Positions 1 through 6,418 of a DNA stretch of 6,418 nt are shown piece after piece. The notes below the pieces were generated by a model that saw only the letters and a program-made list of their open reading frames with translations, was not told the DNA's origin and made no database searches. The position numbers were made by a program, and so were the translations under genes. The DNA comes from an uncultured bacterium (GTDB lineage: Bacteria > Bacteroidota > Bacteroidia > Bacteroidales > Bacteroidaceae). How positions within the stretch are numbered: the stretch's first letter is position 1; each line of letters opens with the position of its first letter. Location: contig CAJMQV010000114.1 in assembly GCA_905215575.1 (NCBI GenBank), positions 1 through 6,418 on the forward strand, written 5' to 3'.

Positions 1-579
1 ATCTTCCGTTTGCGCGATGATGTGGACCCGGATGCCTTTCTGACGGATTTTCGGGAGTGGGCTTTGCGGGAGCTGCAAATGGGTAACTATTTTGTGGTGC
101 AGATCGAATCGTACGACCACTATATCAGTCAGGGATACTTTTCCAATACCTATGATTATGAGGTGCAGCTTCTGTTAGGCTCGTTCTTCCTGTTCTGCAT
201 CTTCTTCGGAGTTTCCGGAAGTTTCTGGATGCAGACGCGTGCCCGGCGTGAAGAGATCGGTATTCTGAAAAGCTTTGGAGCCACTTCCGGGAAGATGGCG
301 CGTCTGTTCCTGCTTGAGGGACTGATACTGACCACCGTGTCTGTCTTCTTGGGGGCAGTTATTTATTTGCAATATGCTTTGCATACCGGATTGTACCAGC
401 CGGAAAACACTTGCTTCAGTCCCTTTGTGCACTATTGGTATGAGTCTTTCAAACTGCACTATCTGATAGTTTCGGCTGTGGTCTGGCTGCTGATGGTGCT
501 GATTGTCAGTTTCGGTATTTATGTGCCTGTGCGCGGCATCAGCCGGATTGCACCGACGGAGGCGCTGCACGAAGAATAA
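1..579 (+). CDS. ABC transporter permease, MacB/FtsX family (type A), C-terminal part only
   Basis: The frame is open from the first base and ends at TAA 577-579, so this is the last 192 residues of a gene starting upstream. What is visible: the end of the periplasmic domain, a membrane segment at about residues 57-77 of the fragment, a short cytoplasmic loop with the FtsX-type signature EEIGILKSFGATSGKMARL, and two more membrane segments at about 105-125 and 153-176, closing with PVRGISRIAPTEALHEE. This is the C-terminal FtsX domain layout of MacB-like permeases, which span the inner membrane and couple a cytoplasmic ATPase to movements of a periplasmic domain. It aligns well with the C-terminal half of the permease at 1974-3275 (GSFWM versus GTFWM, KSFGA versus RSLGA, EALHEE versus DALRDE). 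No ATPase domain is visible in the portion present. The next permease starts 31 bp downstream, suggesting co-transcription. The family call is secure; the substrate is unknown. Confidence 0.88.
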   Translation: MFRLRDDVDPDAFLTDFREWALRELQMGNYFVVQIESYDHYISQGYFSNTYDYEVQLLLGSFFLFCIFFGVSGSFWMQTRARREEIGILKSFGATSGKMARLFLLEGLILTTVSVFLGAVIYLQYALHTGLYQPENTCFSPFVHYWYESFKLHYLIVSAVVWLLMVLIVSFGIYVPVRGISRIAPTEALHEE

Positions 580-610
580 CTTACACGAATAAAACAAACA
601 CTTATTGATT

Positions 611-1912
611 ATGAACCGTTTTCGGAAATATGTTTATCGTAGTTGGGCTCTGCTCCGTCAGAATCCGCTGTTTTCGAGCATCTACATTTTGGGCACCGCA
701 CTTTCGGTGGCCCTGCTGATGGTGCTGTTTATTATTTTTTACGTGAAATTCGCTCCCATCTATCCCGAAGGAAACCGGAACCGTACGCTGGTGCTGCAAT
801 ACGTACAGGCCAATGATCTCAGCAATCCCGGTTCATATAGTGGTGGCGCTCTGTCACCGCGCGTTCCGTATGAACTTTTGAAGGGACTTCCGCATTTGGA
901 TGACATTGCCGTAGTGGCACAGGATTTTTCCTTTGAAAACCGAGCTGCGTTGACGCTCCATTCTGTTCCTGTATCCATAACTCCCAAATATGTGGACGAT
1001 GGTTTCTGGCGGGTTTTTACTTTTCGCTTTCTGTACGGAAAGCCTTTTTCTGAGGCTGATGTAAAGGCGACCATGCCTGTTGCTGTTGTTTCTGAAAAAC
1101 TGGCGCGTCGTCTTTACGGTACGGCAGATGTTGTCGGAAAGAATTTTCAGTTCAACGGTAATGAACTGAAGATCGTTGGCGTGGTGCAGAATGTGTCTTG
1201 GGTGACTCCGGTAACGGCGGCCGACTTGTGGTTGCCGGTAACTCGGAATATAGATGTGTTGCGGACGGATGGAGGTGAAAATATTCGTGGAACTCTTACG
1301 GTATACATGACAGCTCCCAATGTTTCCGAAAAAGAAGTCCTGCGACAAGAGGTGCGTGAGGCATTCCGAAAATATAACACTACCTGTAAGCTTTATCGGC
1401 ATGAAATCTTTGATCAACCGGATGATTATTGGAAGAGTTGTTTTCGTAAGTGGGATACCATGAACGTAAAAGAAACGATGCGTCCGTTTTTGTATTTCCT
1501 GTTGGCTTTGCTCTTTATTCCGGCTCTGAATTTGGGCGGCATTATTGCTTCTCGTATGGATAGCCGAATTGGTGAGTTAGGTATCCGTAAGGCCTATGGC
1601 GCTTCCAATTTTTGGTTGTTACGCCAGGTTCTGAATGAGAATCTGTTTTTTACTTCTTTGGGTAGTATTTTCGGCTTGTTGTTCAGTTACGTTTTTATCT
1701 GGCTTTCGTCCGATTGGATTCTGACGATATTAGACATAACTGTTGATACGGATATGCCTGCTCCAGAGTTTACAGCCGGGATGTTGTTGAATCCTGCAGT
1801 TTTTGGCGTTGCTGTGCTGTTTTGTCTGGTGCTGAATTTGATTTCAGCTCTGATTCCGGCCCTGTTGGCTCTACGGAAGAATATTGTGGAGCAATTGAGT
1901 CAGAAACGTTAA
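611..1912 (+). CDS. ABC transporter permease, MacB/FtsX family (type B)
   Basis: Complete 433-residue inner-membrane permease. The order is: a short basic cytoplasmic N-terminus, membrane segment 1 at about residues 24-46, a periplasmic MacB_PCD-like domain at about 47-290, then segments at about 292-314, 345-367 and 393-418. The periplasmic domain carries the family pattern GTADVVGKNFQFNG followed by ELKIVGVVQNV (residues 170-195). The cytoplasmic loop has RIGELGIRKAYGASN (319-333), the usual FtsX/MacB contact region for the ATPase. It ends ALRKNIVEQLSQKR, unlike the PxxAL ending of its two neighbours, so it is a distinct subtype. ATG at 611 is chosen: a TTG lies in frame two codons earlier (605), but ATG is the normal start and gives the expected MNRFRKYVYRSW opening. 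No ATPase domain is fused, so it needs a separate ATPase, not seen here. Its second half is visibly richer in AT than its first. Confidence 0.9.
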   Translation: MNRFRKYVYRSWALLRQNPLFSSIYILGTALSVALLMVLFIIFYVKFAPIYPEGNRNRTLVLQYVQANDLSNPGSYSGGALSPRVPYELLKGLPHLDDIAVVAQDFSFENRAALTLHSVPVSITPKYVDDGFWRVFTFRFLYGKPFSEADVKATMPVAVVSEKLARRLYGTADVVGKNFQFNGNELKIVGVVQNVSWVTPVTAADLWLPVTRNIDVLRTDGGENIRGTLTVYMTAPNVSEKEVLRQEVREAFRKYNTTCKLYRHEIFDQPDDYWKSCFRKWDTMNVKETMRPFLYFLLALLFIPALNLGGIIASRMDSRIGELGIRKAYGASNFWLLRQVLNENLFFTSLGSIFGLLFSYVFIWLSSDWILTILDITVDTDMPAPEFTAGMLLNPAVFGVAVLFCLVLNLISALIPALLALRKNIVEQLSQKR

Positions 1913-1973
1913 TTGGGACAAGAAGATAGAGAAGGATATGATATGAATAAATAAACAGATTAGATAGAAAATC

Positions 1974-3275
1974 ATGAACAGGATTATATTACATCAGATA
2001 TGGAACCGGCGGCGTCGCAATATCTGGATCTTTCTGGAACTTTTGCTTACTGGCTATTTCCTTTGGATGGTGCTCGACCCGATTTGTGTGCTTACGGCCG
2101 ACCGGATGATTCCCCGTGGCTATGATCCCAAGGGAATTTATCGCTTGACTCTTGGGTATTATGATGAAGGATATGGCCGTTATTATCAGGCTGACGAAGA
2201 TAATAATGAAGCTAAGGCCAGACAGTTGCAGCTCATTATGAACGAACTGGCTTCTTGTCCGGAAATCAGCAGTGTGGCTTTCGGAAGTGAAAGTTGTTTT
2301 CCGAATTGTGGTAGTTGGAGTGGTTCCTTGATGCAGGATGAGGATACGAATAAAGTTTCCATGCAGATTTATACGTATTTTGATGTTCCCCATAATGATC
2401 CGGCAGGAGTTTTGGGATTGACAGACGCTTTGAGTGGTGAGAAACTGCGTTTGCCGTCTGATTTTTTTCATTCTGGCAATCAGGTAGCCATATCCGAACA
2501 ACTTGCTTTAGAATTATTTGGTACGGCTCAAGTTGTTGGGAAGAAAGTCCATTGTAATGGAGGAGAATTGGAGGTTGTCGGTGTCTTTCACGATATCAAG
2601 CATTTTGATGTCCGTCAACCTTTCCCGTTGGCTTTAATGAGTCAGCCTTTAGGGTATATTCATTTATATCAAAGTGTACTTTTCCGTATGAAAGAGGGAG
2701 CTGATGAACAGGCATTCCGACAACGCTTTGAACGCGACATTGTTCCTAAAATCAATCGTGGCAATTTCTATTATGTCGGTCTGAAATCTTTCTCTGATTA
2801 CAGTCGGGATATGGCTTTCAGGACAGGTATCACCAGCAAGCTTCGTATGCACTATGTTTTGGCCGGGTTTGCCTTGCTTTGTATCTTTCTGGGTGTGTTC
2901 GGTACGTTTTGGATGCATGCCCGCGACCGTTGTTCCGAACTCGGCGTGTTGCGGAGTCTGGGCGCTTCAAAAGGAACCATCATGGGAAATTTCTATTTTG
3001 AAATATGGTCTGTAGTAACGGTTGCTTTTGTTCTGGTTTTGTTTGTCCTGTTCCATTACGTGCGCAGTGAAGGATTAGGTCCGGTCATACAGATGAGTCA
3101 GGGGAGTGTTGGTATTCCCGATCCGATCTACTGGCAGAACCGGCTGTGGGCACGTTTCTTCGTGGTGTCTGTAGTAACCTATATTTTACTGTTGGCTGTT
3201 TCTTTTATAGCGGTATACTTTCCGGTACGCCGTATGCTGTCCCTGCCTCCGGCAGATGCGCTGCGTGATGAATAA
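1974..3275 (+). CDS. ABC transporter permease, MacB/FtsX family (type A)
   Basis: Complete 433-residue permease starting at ATG 1974, 61 bp after the previous stop. An arginine-rich N-terminus (NRRRRN, residues 11-16) precedes membrane segment 1 at about 17-38. A periplasmic domain follows at about 40-290, containing the MacB_PCD-type pattern LFGTAQVVGKKVHCNGG then ELEVVGVFHDIKHF (181-211). The C-terminal FtsX domain has segments at about 292-314, 342-362 and 394-416. Its cytoplasmic loop reads CSELGVLRSLGASKGTI (320-336), and the protein ends RRMLSLPPADALRDE. It is the paralogue of the truncated permease at the left edge and differs from the middle one. Three cysteines (95, 108, 112) sit in the first part of the periplasmic domain and could form a disulfide (inference). 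By family knowledge it acts as a mechanotransmitting or exporting subunit with a separate ATPase. It may pair with the type B permease as a heterodimer, but this is not shown by the sequence. Confidence 0.9.
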   Translation: MNRIILHQIWNRRRRNIWIFLELLLTGYFLWMVLDPICVLTADRMIPRGYDPKGIYRLTLGYYDEGYGRYYQADEDNNEAKARQLQLIMNELASCPEISSVAFGSESCFPNCGSWSGSLMQDEDTNKVSMQIYTYFDVPHNDPAGVLGLTDALSGEKLRLPSDFFHSGNQVAISEQLALELFGTAQVVGKKVHCNGGELEVVGVFHDIKHFDVRQPFPLALMSQPLGYIHLYQSVLFRMKEGADEQAFRQRFERDIVPKINRGNFYYVGLKSFSDYSRDMAFRTGITSKLRMHYVLAGFALLCIFLGVFGTFWMHARDRCSELGVLRSLGASKGTIMGNFYFEIWSVVTVAFVLVLFVLFHYVRSEGLGPVIQMSQGSVGIPDPIYWQNRLWARFFVVSVVTYILLLAVSFIAVYFPVRRMLSLPPADALRDE

Positions 3276-3324
3276 TGTTTTTTGTGATTTACGAGGAATC
3301 TGATTTTAGAAAACAAGTTCTGCA

Positions 3325-4839
3325 ATGAAAAATTTAATAATACTGTATCGTGACGGAGTCATTTTCCGCCTGTTTCTGGCCGTTCTGTTCCTGTTGCCGG
3401 TTTCTCTGCTTCCGGCTCAGGAACTGACGCCCCGTACACTGACCTTGTCCGAAGCTATTGTGCTGGCCCGCAAGCAAAGTGTGGATGCCGCCTCTGCATT
3501 GGGGCAGTTGAAATCTGCCTATTGGAGTTACCGCAGTTTCCGGGCGGAGCTGCTTCCGGAGGTGAACTTCTCGGCTACATTGCCCAGCTATCGCAAAAAC
3601 TATAACGCCTATCAGCAGAGCGACGGTTCGCACACCTATGTGCGCAATGACTATATGAGTCTGAACGGAGCCATTTCTGTGGATCAGAGCATCTGGTTTA
3701 CGGGAGGAACCCTTTCGCTCACCACGTCGCTCGATTATATGACCCAGTTCGGTACCGGCAACCGCAACCATCAGTTTATGTCCGTACCGGTGGCCCTCAC
3801 TCTGAACCAGCCTCTTTTCGGTGTGAACTCGGTGAAGTGGGACCGCCGCATCGAACCGCTCCGCTATGCCGAGGCACAGGCCAACTTCCTTTCGGCTACC
3901 GAGCGCGTGACGATGACCGTCATTCAGTATTACTTCAACTTTCTGCTGGCCCGTGAGAATGTCAGCATTGCCCGTCAGAATCTTCAGAACGCCGAAAAAC
4001 TCTGCGAGGTGGCCGAGAGCAAGCGGCGCATGGGAAAGATCAGCGAGAACGATCTGCTGCAGCTGAGGCTGAATGTGCTCAATGCCCGCTCCACGCTTAC
4101 GGCCAATGAGAGCAGTCTGAAATCGAACATGTTCACACTGCGCTCGTTTCTGGCGTTGAGCGAAACGGAAGAACTGATTCCGGTGCTGCCCGACAGCGTG
4201 CCGCCGATTTCATTGGAGTATCACGAGGTGCTGAAAAAAGCTTTGGAGCATAACTCCATTTCCTATAATCTCCGTCGCCGTCAGCTGGAAGCCGACTATC
4301 AGGTGGCGCAGGCCAAAGGCAACCGCAGGCAGGTTTCGCTCTATGCCCAGGTGGGATTTACGGGCAGTGACTCCGATTTCGGACGCACCTACACCGAGAT
4401 GAAGGACAATCAGGTGGTTCAGGTTGGCGTGCAGGTGCCCATACTCGACTGGGGCAAACGCCGCGGACAGGTCAAGGTGGCCGAGAGCAACCGCGAGGTA
4501 GTGCGCCAGCAGCTGCGTAAGGAAGAGGCCGATTTCAGTCAGAGTCTTTTTGTGCTCACCGAGCAGTTCAACAATCAGGTGAACCAGTTGCAGATTGCTC
4601 TGGAGGCTGATGCCATTGCCCGCCGTCGTTATCAGAGCAACGTGGAAACTTTTCTGATCGGCAAGATCAGCACACTCGACCTGAACGACGCGCAGACCAG
4701 CAAGGATGAGGCGCGTCGCAAATACATCAACGAATTGTTCTCCTACTGGTACTATTATTATCAGATTCGAAGCATCACCCTGTGGGATTTTGCCGCCCAG
4801 ACCAATATTGATGCCGATTTTGAGGAAATAGTCCGGTAA
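3325..4839 (+). CDS. TolC-family outer membrane efflux protein
   Basis: A 504-residue protein with a typical signal peptide: basic start, hydrophobic core at about residues 14-28, probable cleavage after Ala31 (LLPA/QE). Two outer-membrane-efflux-protein repeats follow. Each has long amphipathic helices rich in Q, A, R and N. The repeats are recognisable as RRMGKISENDLLQLRLNVLN (234-253) and IGKISTLDLNDAQTSKDEA (445-463), both of the GxxxxxDLLxA-like TolC type. QPLFG (162-166) and VPILDWGKRRGQVKVAESN (371-389) are the conserved strand-to-helix turns of each half. Members assemble as trimers forming a channel-tunnel from the periplasm across the outer membrane. The gene follows the last permease after 49 bp, so the channel is probably the exit duct of the same exporter. 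The periplasmic adaptor normally linking the two is not in the window. GC content is clearly higher than in the preceding permease. The length fits the family, and the call is secure at family level. Confidence 0.92.
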   Translation: MKNLIILYRDGVIFRLFLAVLFLLPVSLLPAQELTPRTLTLSEAIVLARKQSVDAASALGQLKSAYWSYRSFRAELLPEVNFSATLPSYRKNYNAYQQSDGSHTYVRNDYMSLNGAISVDQSIWFTGGTLSLTTSLDYMTQFGTGNRNHQFMSVPVALTLNQPLFGVNSVKWDRRIEPLRYAEAQANFLSATERVTMTVIQYYFNFLLARENVSIARQNLQNAEKLCEVAESKRRMGKISENDLLQLRLNVLNARSTLTANESSLKSNMFTLRSFLALSETEELIPVLPDSVPPISLEYHEVLKKALEHNSISYNLRRRQLEADYQVAQAKGNRRQVSLYAQVGFTGSDSDFGRTYTEMKDNQVVQVGVQVPILDWGKRRGQVKVAESNREVVRQQLRKEEADFSQSLFVLTEQFNNQVNQLQIALEADAIARRRYQSNVETFLIGKISTLDLNDAQTSKDEARRKYINELFSYWYYYYQIRSITLWDFAAQTNIDADFEEIVR

Positions 4840-4857
4840 TAATCCAATAAAAAGAAG

Positions 4858-4865
4858 TAACTTTG
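4858..4865 (+). promoter_or_regulatory. Possible Bacteroides-type -7 promoter element (weak)
   Basis: The gap between the TolC gene and the regulator contains TAACTTTG, a match to the Bacteroidota primary-sigma -7 consensus TAnnTTTG. It ends 7 bases before the regulator's ATG at 4873, so transcription from it would begin almost at the start codon and give a nearly leaderless message. No TTTG -33 element is found at the usual 19-21 bp spacing upstream; the nearest TTTG (4819-4822) is too far away. An eight-base match with a missing partner may well be chance. Confidence 0.22.
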
Positions 4866-4872
4866 TCTTATT

Positions 4873-6261
4873 ATGATACTGATAATAGATGACGATAGTG
4901 CGATACGCTCTTCGCTGACCCTGATGCTGAAAAGGGCCGGTAAAGACGTGATGGCCGTACCCGGTCCTGTCGAAGCGATGGACGTGGTACGTGCTTCAGC
5001 CCCGCGGCTGATACTTATGGATATGAATTTCGGGCTTTCTACCAGCGGTGATGACGGACTCACCCTGCTGCGGCAGATCAAGTTGTTCCGCCCCGAGGTG
5101 CCGGTCATTCTGATGACCGCCTGGGGCAGCATCCAGCTGGCTGTAAAAGGCATGCAGGCCGGAGCCTTCGACTTTATCACCAAGCCCTGGAACAATGTGG
5201 CGCTGATGCAGCGCATAGAAACGGCTCTGGAACTGACGGCCGATCTGGCTTCCGCTCCGGAGGAGGATGTGTTCGACCGCAGCCTGATTGTGGGCGAGAG
5301 CAAGCCGCTGAAAGAAGTAATCGATGTGTTGCGGCGCATTGCCCGTACCAATGCCCCGGTGCTGATCAGCGGTGAGAACGGAACCGGCAAGGAACTGGTG
5401 GCCGAAACCATTCATCGCAACAGCATGCGTGCGTCCAATGCCTTCGTGAAGGTCAATCTGGGAGGTATTTCGCAGAGTCTGTTCGAGAGCGAGATGTTCG
5501 GACACAAGAAAGGAGCCTTTACCGATGCGGTGGCCGACCGTGTGGGTCGCTTCGAGCTGGCCGAAAAGGGAACCATCTTTCTGGATGAAATCGGCGAACT
5601 GGATCTGGCCTGTCAGGTCAAGTTGTTGCGGGTGCTTCAGGACCAGACCTATGAGGTGCTGGGCGACAGCTGTCAGCGCAAGGCCGATGTGCGGGTAATC
5701 AGTGCCACCAATGCCGATCTGCCCCGCATGATCCGTGAGCATACCTTCCGTGAGGACCTTTTTTACCGTATCAATCTTATTACGGTACGACTGCCGGCTT
5801 TGCGGGAGCGCCGTGAGGATATTCCTTTGCTGGCTACCCATTTTCTGGATTTGCAATGCCGTCAGTATGGTCTTCAGCCGGCGGAACTGGAACCCGATGC
5901 CCGTCGTTACCTCATGTCCTTGCCTTATCCCGGAAATATCCGCGAACTGAAGAACCTGGTGGAGCGCACGTTGCTCGTCAGTTGCAAATCCCGTTTGACA
6001 GCCAATGATTTCCGGGCGCACTATGTGCCGCCGGCCAATGAAAAAGCTTCGGAAGAAGAGCATGGCGGGATGACTTCCCTGCAGGGACTTACGCTGGAGG
6101 AAGTGGAGCGTCAGGCCATACTCAACACTTTGCGCCAGTTTGACGGCAACCTGAGTCAGGCGGCTCTGGTGTTGGGCATCAGCCGGGGTGCCCTTTATCG
6201 TAGAATGGTAAAATATCAGATACAGACCGATGATACGAAAACGGATACCGATACCGAATAG
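4873..6261 (+). CDS. Sigma-54-dependent response regulator, NtrC type (receiver, AAA+, Fis HTH)
   Basis: Complete 462-residue regulator. The receiver domain (about 1-120) has the acidic pocket D6/D7, phospho-acceptor Asp50 in LILMDMNF, Thr82 and Lys104 in TKPW. The AAA+ sigma-54 activation domain (about 138-375) has Walker A GENGTGKE (167-174), Walker B TIFLDEIGEL (234-243), sensor I VISATNADL and arginine-finger region FREDLFYRIN. YPGNIRELKNLVER follows in the lid. The L1 loop reads GAFTDA (214-219) rather than the classical GAFTGA. A Fis-type helix-turn-helix lies at about 426-448 (NLSQAALVLGISRGALYRR). By family knowledge, phosphorylation drives oligomerisation, and ATP hydrolysis remodels sigma-54 RNA polymerase at -24/-12 promoters. 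The gene starts 33 bp after the TolC gene, and its last 32 bases overlap the following kinase-like frame. The acidic TDDTKTDTDTE tail lies in that overlap. Targets probably include the upstream export operon (inference). Confidence 0.95.
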   Translation: MILIIDDDSAIRSSLTLMLKRAGKDVMAVPGPVEAMDVVRASAPRLILMDMNFGLSTSGDDGLTLLRQIKLFRPEVPVILMTAWGSIQLAVKGMQAGAFDFITKPWNNVALMQRIETALELTADLASAPEEDVFDRSLIVGESKPLKEVIDVLRRIARTNAPVLISGENGTGKELVAETIHRNSMRASNAFVKVNLGGISQSLFESEMFGHKKGAFTDAVADRVGRFELAEKGTIFLDEIGELDLACQVKLLRVLQDQTYEVLGDSCQRKADVRVISATNADLPRMIREHTFREDLFYRINLITVRLPALRERREDIPLLATHFLDLQCRQYGLQPAELEPDARRYLMSLPYPGNIRELKNLVERTLLVSCKSRLTANDFRAHYVPPANEKASEEEHGGMTSLQGLTLEEVERQAILNTLRQFDGNLSQAALVLGISRGALYRRMVKYQIQTDDTKTDTDTE

Positions 6262-6400
6262 TCTGCGCACGCTGCGCATCGGGTGGCTCTTTTGGCTTTG
6301 GGCTTTTCTGCTCGTGCTGGTGGGCCTGTTGCTCTATGTCCTGCTACCGGTCACCGAGAGCGCCTTTTACTGGGCCGAGGGTATGACTTTTATTCGATAG
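6230..6400 (+). CDS. N-terminus of a probable sensor histidine kinase, frame interrupted after 56 codons
   Basis: An ATG at 6230, overlapping the regulator's end by 32 bases in another frame, opens a 56-codon frame closed by TAG 6398-6400. It encodes a basic start (MIRKRIPIPNSLRTLRIG) and one strong hydrophobic stretch, about residues 19-41 (WLFWLWAFLLVLVGLLLYVL), then LPVTESAFYWAEG. This is how the first membrane helix of a sensor kinase looks. A kinase directly after an NtrC-type regulator, with overlapping start, is the expected partner in Bacteroidales. No HAMP, DHp or ATPase domain lies within the window, so the kinase identity rests on position and the N-terminal helix. The stop is unexpected. 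Two readings continue past it: a one-base shift near GGG 6379-6381 gives YDFYSIDTAIDR to the window end, while the unshifted frame after TAG gives IPLLIV. It could be a real broken gene, a sequencing or assembly error, or a genuine small membrane protein. Confidence 0.5.
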   Translation: MIRKRIPIPNSLRTLRIGWLFWLWAFLLVLVGLLLYVLLPVTESAFYWAEGMTFIR

Positions 6401-6418
6401 ATACCGCTATTGATCGTG

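Noticed and set aside
605..610. TTG at 605 as the start of the second permease
   Set aside because: An ATG lies two codons later at 611, gives a natural N-terminus, and TTG starts are uncommon; nothing upstream of either favours TTG.
854..1417. A 187-codon minus-strand open frame opposite the type B permease
   Set aside because: It lies wholly within a well-supported permease gene, shows no domain or signal, and overlaps other equally unconvincing frames.
1913..1973. Possible sigma-54 promoter (TGGGAC near 1915) between the second and third permeases
   Set aside because: The TGGGAC has no matching TTGC-like -12 element at the required spacing.
3276..3324. Possible terminator or promoter in the gap before the TolC gene, suggested by a TTTTTT run
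   Set aside because: No GC-rich hairpin precedes the T run, and no TAnnTTTG -7 box follows, so neither can be supported.
5735..5950. A 71-codon plus-strand frame inside the AAA+ domain coding region
   Set aside because: It is an out-of-frame shadow of the regulator gene with no motif of its own.
4996..6279. A 427-codon open frame on the minus strand opposite the response regulator gene
   Set aside because: The plus strand encodes a complete regulator with all family motifs. The antisense frame gives a histidine- and glutamine-rich sequence with no recognisable domain, and is a by-product of the codon pattern of the GC-rich gene.

Overview
The window looks like chromosomal DNA from a member of the Bacteroidales (Bacteroides, Phocaeicola, Parabacteroides or close kin). 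Three things point there. All genes run on the plus strand with short gaps. None of the four starts preceded by an intergenic gap (611, 1974, 3325, 4873) has a Shine-Dalgarno-like purine block, which is typical of Bacteroidota. The gene set (several single-domain MacB/FtsX-type permeases, a TolC-family outer membrane channel, then an NtrC-type response regulator and a sensor kinase) is a familiar Bacteroidales arrangement. The species cannot be named from this sequence alone.

Layout: bases 1-579 hold the C-terminal part of an ABC permease whose beginning lies outside the window. Bases 611-1912 and 1974-3275 hold two complete 433-residue permeases. The first and third permeases resemble each other in their C-terminal halves (type A), while the middle one is a different subtype (type B), giving an A-B-A order. 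Bases 3325-4839 encode a 504-residue TolC-family protein with a signal peptide. Bases 4873-6261 encode a 462-residue sigma-54-dependent response regulator (receiver, AAA+, Fis-type HTH). At 6230 a further frame opens inside the regulator's last codons. It encodes an N-terminal membrane segment like that of a sensor histidine kinase, but meets a stop at 6398-6400.

Working model (inference): the permeases power an ATP-driven tripartite export or envelope-stress system, with the TolC protein as the outer membrane exit duct. The ATPase and the periplasmic adaptor are not in the window and probably lie upstream. The regulator and the kinase would form a two-component pair controlling this operon, activating sigma-54 promoters in response to an envelope signal, possibly a toxic or antimicrobial compound. 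The substrate cannot be read from the sequence.

Gaps between genes are all shorter than about 65 bp. They contain no convincing terminator hairpin or sigma-54 (-24/-12) promoter, consistent with one transcription unit. There is a possible but weak Bacteroides-type -7 box just before the regulator gene. No RNA genes, insertion sequences, CRISPR arrays or long repeats were seen. The main oddities are the broken kinase frame at the right end, the GAFTDA variant in the regulator's sigma-54 contact loop, and a drop in GC content across the middle of the permease region.
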